NCBI GenBank assembly: GCA_947258465.1
Contig: CAMYIQ010000114.1
Coordinates: 1 to 7,127, forward strand
DNA length: 7,127 nt
Origin: an uncultured Erythrobacter sp.
Lineage (GTDB): Bacteria; Pseudomonadota; Alphaproteobacteria; Sphingomonadales; Sphingomonadaceae
Direction: 5' to 3'
The stretch's first letter is position 1; each line of letters begins with the position of its first letter. The position numbers and the translations under genes were made by a program. The notes beneath the pieces were generated by a model, which was given only the letters and a program-made list of their open reading frames with translations, was not told the origin of the DNA and did no database searches. Positions 5,616 to 7,127 of the stretch are shown piece after piece.

Positions 5616-6305
5616 ATGCTGACCGCCAAGCAGCACGAATTGATCCGCTTCATCCAGCAAAAGCTGGAGGATACCGGTATTTCCCCCAGCTTCGAGGAAA
5701 TGAAAGAGGCGTTGGACCTCAAGAGCAAGTCGGGGGTCCACCGGCTTATCTCCGCGCTGGAAGAACGCGGTTTCATTCGCCGGCTGCCCAATCGGGCGCG
5801 GGCGCTCGAAGTTGTCAAGCTGCCGGAAGACGCGGTGATGGGATCTCCTAAGCCTGCCCCCGCAAACGATGCTGTCTCCACGGCGCTGACGGCGAAGGCG
5901 GTCGCTCCCGAGCCGGCCAACGATATCATCGACGTTCCGCTGCATGGCCGCATCGCTGCCGGCGCTCCGATCGAGGCGATCGAAGGCCAGTCGAGCATGC
6001 CGGTGCCTGCCGCGCTGCTCGGCCCTGGCGAACATTATGCGCTCGAAGTGTCGGGCGATTCGATGGTCGAGGCGGGTATTTTCGACGGCGATTTCGCGCT
6101 GATCAAGCGTACCGACAATGCGCGTGACGGAGAGATCGTGGTCGCGCTGGTCGATAATGAGGAAGCCACGCTCAAATATCTGCGCCGCGATGCAGGTCGT
6201 GTCCGGCTCGATCCGGCCAATAGCGCCTACGAGGCGCAAATGTACGAACCGCACCGGGTCCAGGTGCAGGGTAAGCTGGCGGGGCTCTTGCGGCGCTACC
6301 ACTGA
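5616..6305 (+). CDS. lexA: LexA repressor (SOS regulon regulator, S24 self-cleaving protease)
   Basis: LexA represses DNA-damage genes and cleaves itself when stimulated by RecA filaments on single-stranded DNA. The product is 229 residues, normal for the alphaproteobacterial form. The N-terminal winged helix-turn-helix covers about 1-65 and includes SPSFEEMKEALDLKSKSGVH (23-42), a recognition-helix region typical of alphaproteobacterial LexA and unlike that of E. coli. A long Ala/Pro-rich linker (about 70-104) leads to the S24 domain. The cleavage site is Ala115-Gly116 in GRIAAGAPIEA, the nucleophile is Ser149 in SGDSM, and the catalytic Lys187 is in ATLKYLRR. All parts needed for autocleavage are intact. 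The gene has its own promoter region with a perfect LexA box, so it is probably autoregulated, though read-through from trpC is possible. It converges with comEC, with 15 nt between stops. Confidence 0.97.
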   Translation: MLTAKQHELIRFIQQKLEDTGISPSFEEMKEALDLKSKSGVHRLISALEERGFIRRLPNRARALEVVKLPEDAVMGSPKPAPANDAVSTALTAKAVAPEPANDIIDVPLHGRIAAGAPIEAIEGQSSMPVPAALLGPGEHYALEVSGDSMVEAGIFDGDFALIKRTDNARDGEIVVALVDNEEATLKYLRRDAGRVRLDPANSAYEAQMYEPHRVQVQGKLAGLLRRYH

Positions 6306-6320
6306 TGAACGGATCGGTGA

Positions 6321-7127
6321 CTAGCGGACGGAAGCCCGCCACCAGCCATGTTCACCCTGATCCTGCGCGACAGTCTCGACTTTCCGGGAGGAGAGATAAA
6401 TCGCCGTCCCGCCTTCCCGCTGGAGGAAGCGGCGGTCTATCTTGAGCCAGCGCGGTCGGCAGCTCCGCGGCAAATAGCGTTCGGCGATAACGATATCCGC
6501 TTTTCCGCATGCCGCGGCCAGCGCGCGCTCCGCGACGAGGTCCCGGTTGCGCGCGACGAGTATCGTCCAGTTGCGAGGGCCTTGCTTTGTGGTCCCTCGC
6601 TGCACGGTCAGCGTGCAAAATTCCGCACTGCACCGGGCGCGAGGCCACTGGACCAGCGGTATCGGCTCCAGATCGCTTCCCGAAAGCTCAAGCAGATTCT
6701 GCCGTGCGTAGTTCGTCTCCCCATCGCGCAGGACCAGCACTTGCTCGGCCTCGTTCGCCACGCCGATATCCCGCCCATCGCGCGTGACCAGAATATCGGG
6801 TGCCGGCGTCGAAATCATAAAGATGGCGGCCACCGCAACCGGCGCCAGTCCCCAAAGGCGAGCCCTGCCCTGCCATAATGCCAACCACAGTGCTCCGGCG
6901 AGATATAGCGTTAAGGTGCCCAGCCCGATCCGCGGAGCCAGTTTCACCGCGCCGGGCTGTTCCGAGAAGAAATGCGCAATGGCGAGAAGCAAATCGAGCG
7001 AATGGCCGACCAGCCACCATGCGGGGGCGCCCGCCCCGACAAGATCCAGCAAGAGAGCCAATGCCACGAGCGGCATGGAAACGAATGTCACCAGAGGAAT
7101 CGCGATCAGGTTGGCTGCCGCGCCATA
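6321..7127 (-). CDS. comEC: ComEC/Rec2-family DNA internalization protein (partial, C-terminal part)
   Basis: The frame runs leftwards from the window edge to a TAG (complement of 6321-6323), giving 268 C-terminal residues; the N-terminal part and most of the channel domain lie beyond 7127. The GTG at 7091 is internal, as the frame stays open to the edge. ComEC is an inner-membrane protein that passes single-stranded DNA into the cytoplasm during transformation. Visible in order are ANLIAIPLV…MPL (5-20), the typical end of the Competence domain; hydrophobic segments at about 5-30, 36-52, 68-86 and 91-106; then a soluble region opening with TPAPDILVTRDGRDI (107-121) and ending with an ERYLPRSCRPRWLKIDR block (216-232). 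This tail resembles sphingomonad ComEC proteins as I recall them. No HxHxDH metallo-beta-lactamase motif is visible, and four cysteines (166, 171, 207, 223) lie in the soluble region. The position next to lexA is common in alphaproteobacteria. Confidence 0.88.
   Translation of the reverse strand, partial: YGAAANLIAIPLVTFVSMPLVALALLLDLVGAGAPAWWLVGHSLDLLLAIAHFFSEQPGAVKLAPRIGLGTLTLYLAGALWLALWQGRARLWGLAPVAVAAIFMISTPAPDILVTRDGRDIGVANEAEQVLVLRDGETNYARQNLLELSGSDLEPIPLVQWPRARCSAEFCTLTVQRGTTKQGPRNWTILVARNRDLVAERALAAACGKADIVIAERYLPRSCRPRWLKIDRRFLQREGGTAIYLSSRKVETVAQDQGEHGWWRASVR

Noticed and set aside
6348..6878. 176-codon plus-strand frame after lexA
   Set aside because: It is antisense to the comEC tail, which has the better family match, and shows no ribosome binding site or known motif.

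Overview
The window reads as a piece of an alphaproteobacterial chromosome, most likely Sphingomonadales and probably near Erythrobacter. The reasons are high GC content with GC-rich third codon positions, the form of the LexA protein, a GTTC-N7-GTTC LexA box, and the trp–lexA–comEC gene order. The family-level placement is inference from sequence memory. Coding density is close to complete; I see no RNA gene, insertion sequence, CRISPR array or prophage gene.

Region 1 (about 1-5468, + strand) is a tryptophan biosynthesis cluster: trpE (5' end cut by the window), a lipoprotein with a phosphodiester-glycosidase (NAGPA/DUF2233) domain, a proline iminopeptidase (pip), then trpG, trpD and trpC. 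TrpE and TrpG make anthranilate from chorismate and glutamine, TrpD adds the phosphoribosyl group, and TrpC closes the indole ring. trpF, trpB and trpA are not here. Most junctions are 4-nt ATGA stop/start overlaps or a 1-nt gap, so the genes are probably co-transcribed and translationally coupled. The one real break is a 75-nt gap between pip and trpG, which holds a palindrome and a small hairpin. The lipoprotein and peptidase genes sit between the two subunits of anthranilate synthase and have no obvious role in tryptophan synthesis.

Region 2 (5469-5615) is the trpC-lexA intergenic region. It holds a plausible sigma-70 type promoter, a perfect alphaproteobacterial LexA box just downstream of the -10 element, an inverted repeat that shares a half-site with that box, and farther upstream a GAAC-N4-GTTC palindrome resembling the Gram-positive LexA operator.

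Region 3 (5616-6305, + strand) is lexA, the SOS repressor, complete with its cleavage site and Ser/Lys catalytic pair. Region 4 (6321-7127, - strand) is the C-terminal part of a ComEC/Rec2 DNA-uptake channel gene, convergent with lexA and separated from it by 15 nt.

Most of the window is ordinary core genome. I found no convincing evidence of a novel system. The points worth a second look are the two-gene insertion inside the trp cluster, a substitution in the Pip substrate-recognition motif, the crowded GTTC/GAAC half-sites upstream of lexA, and the absence of moaC-moeA between trpC and lexA.
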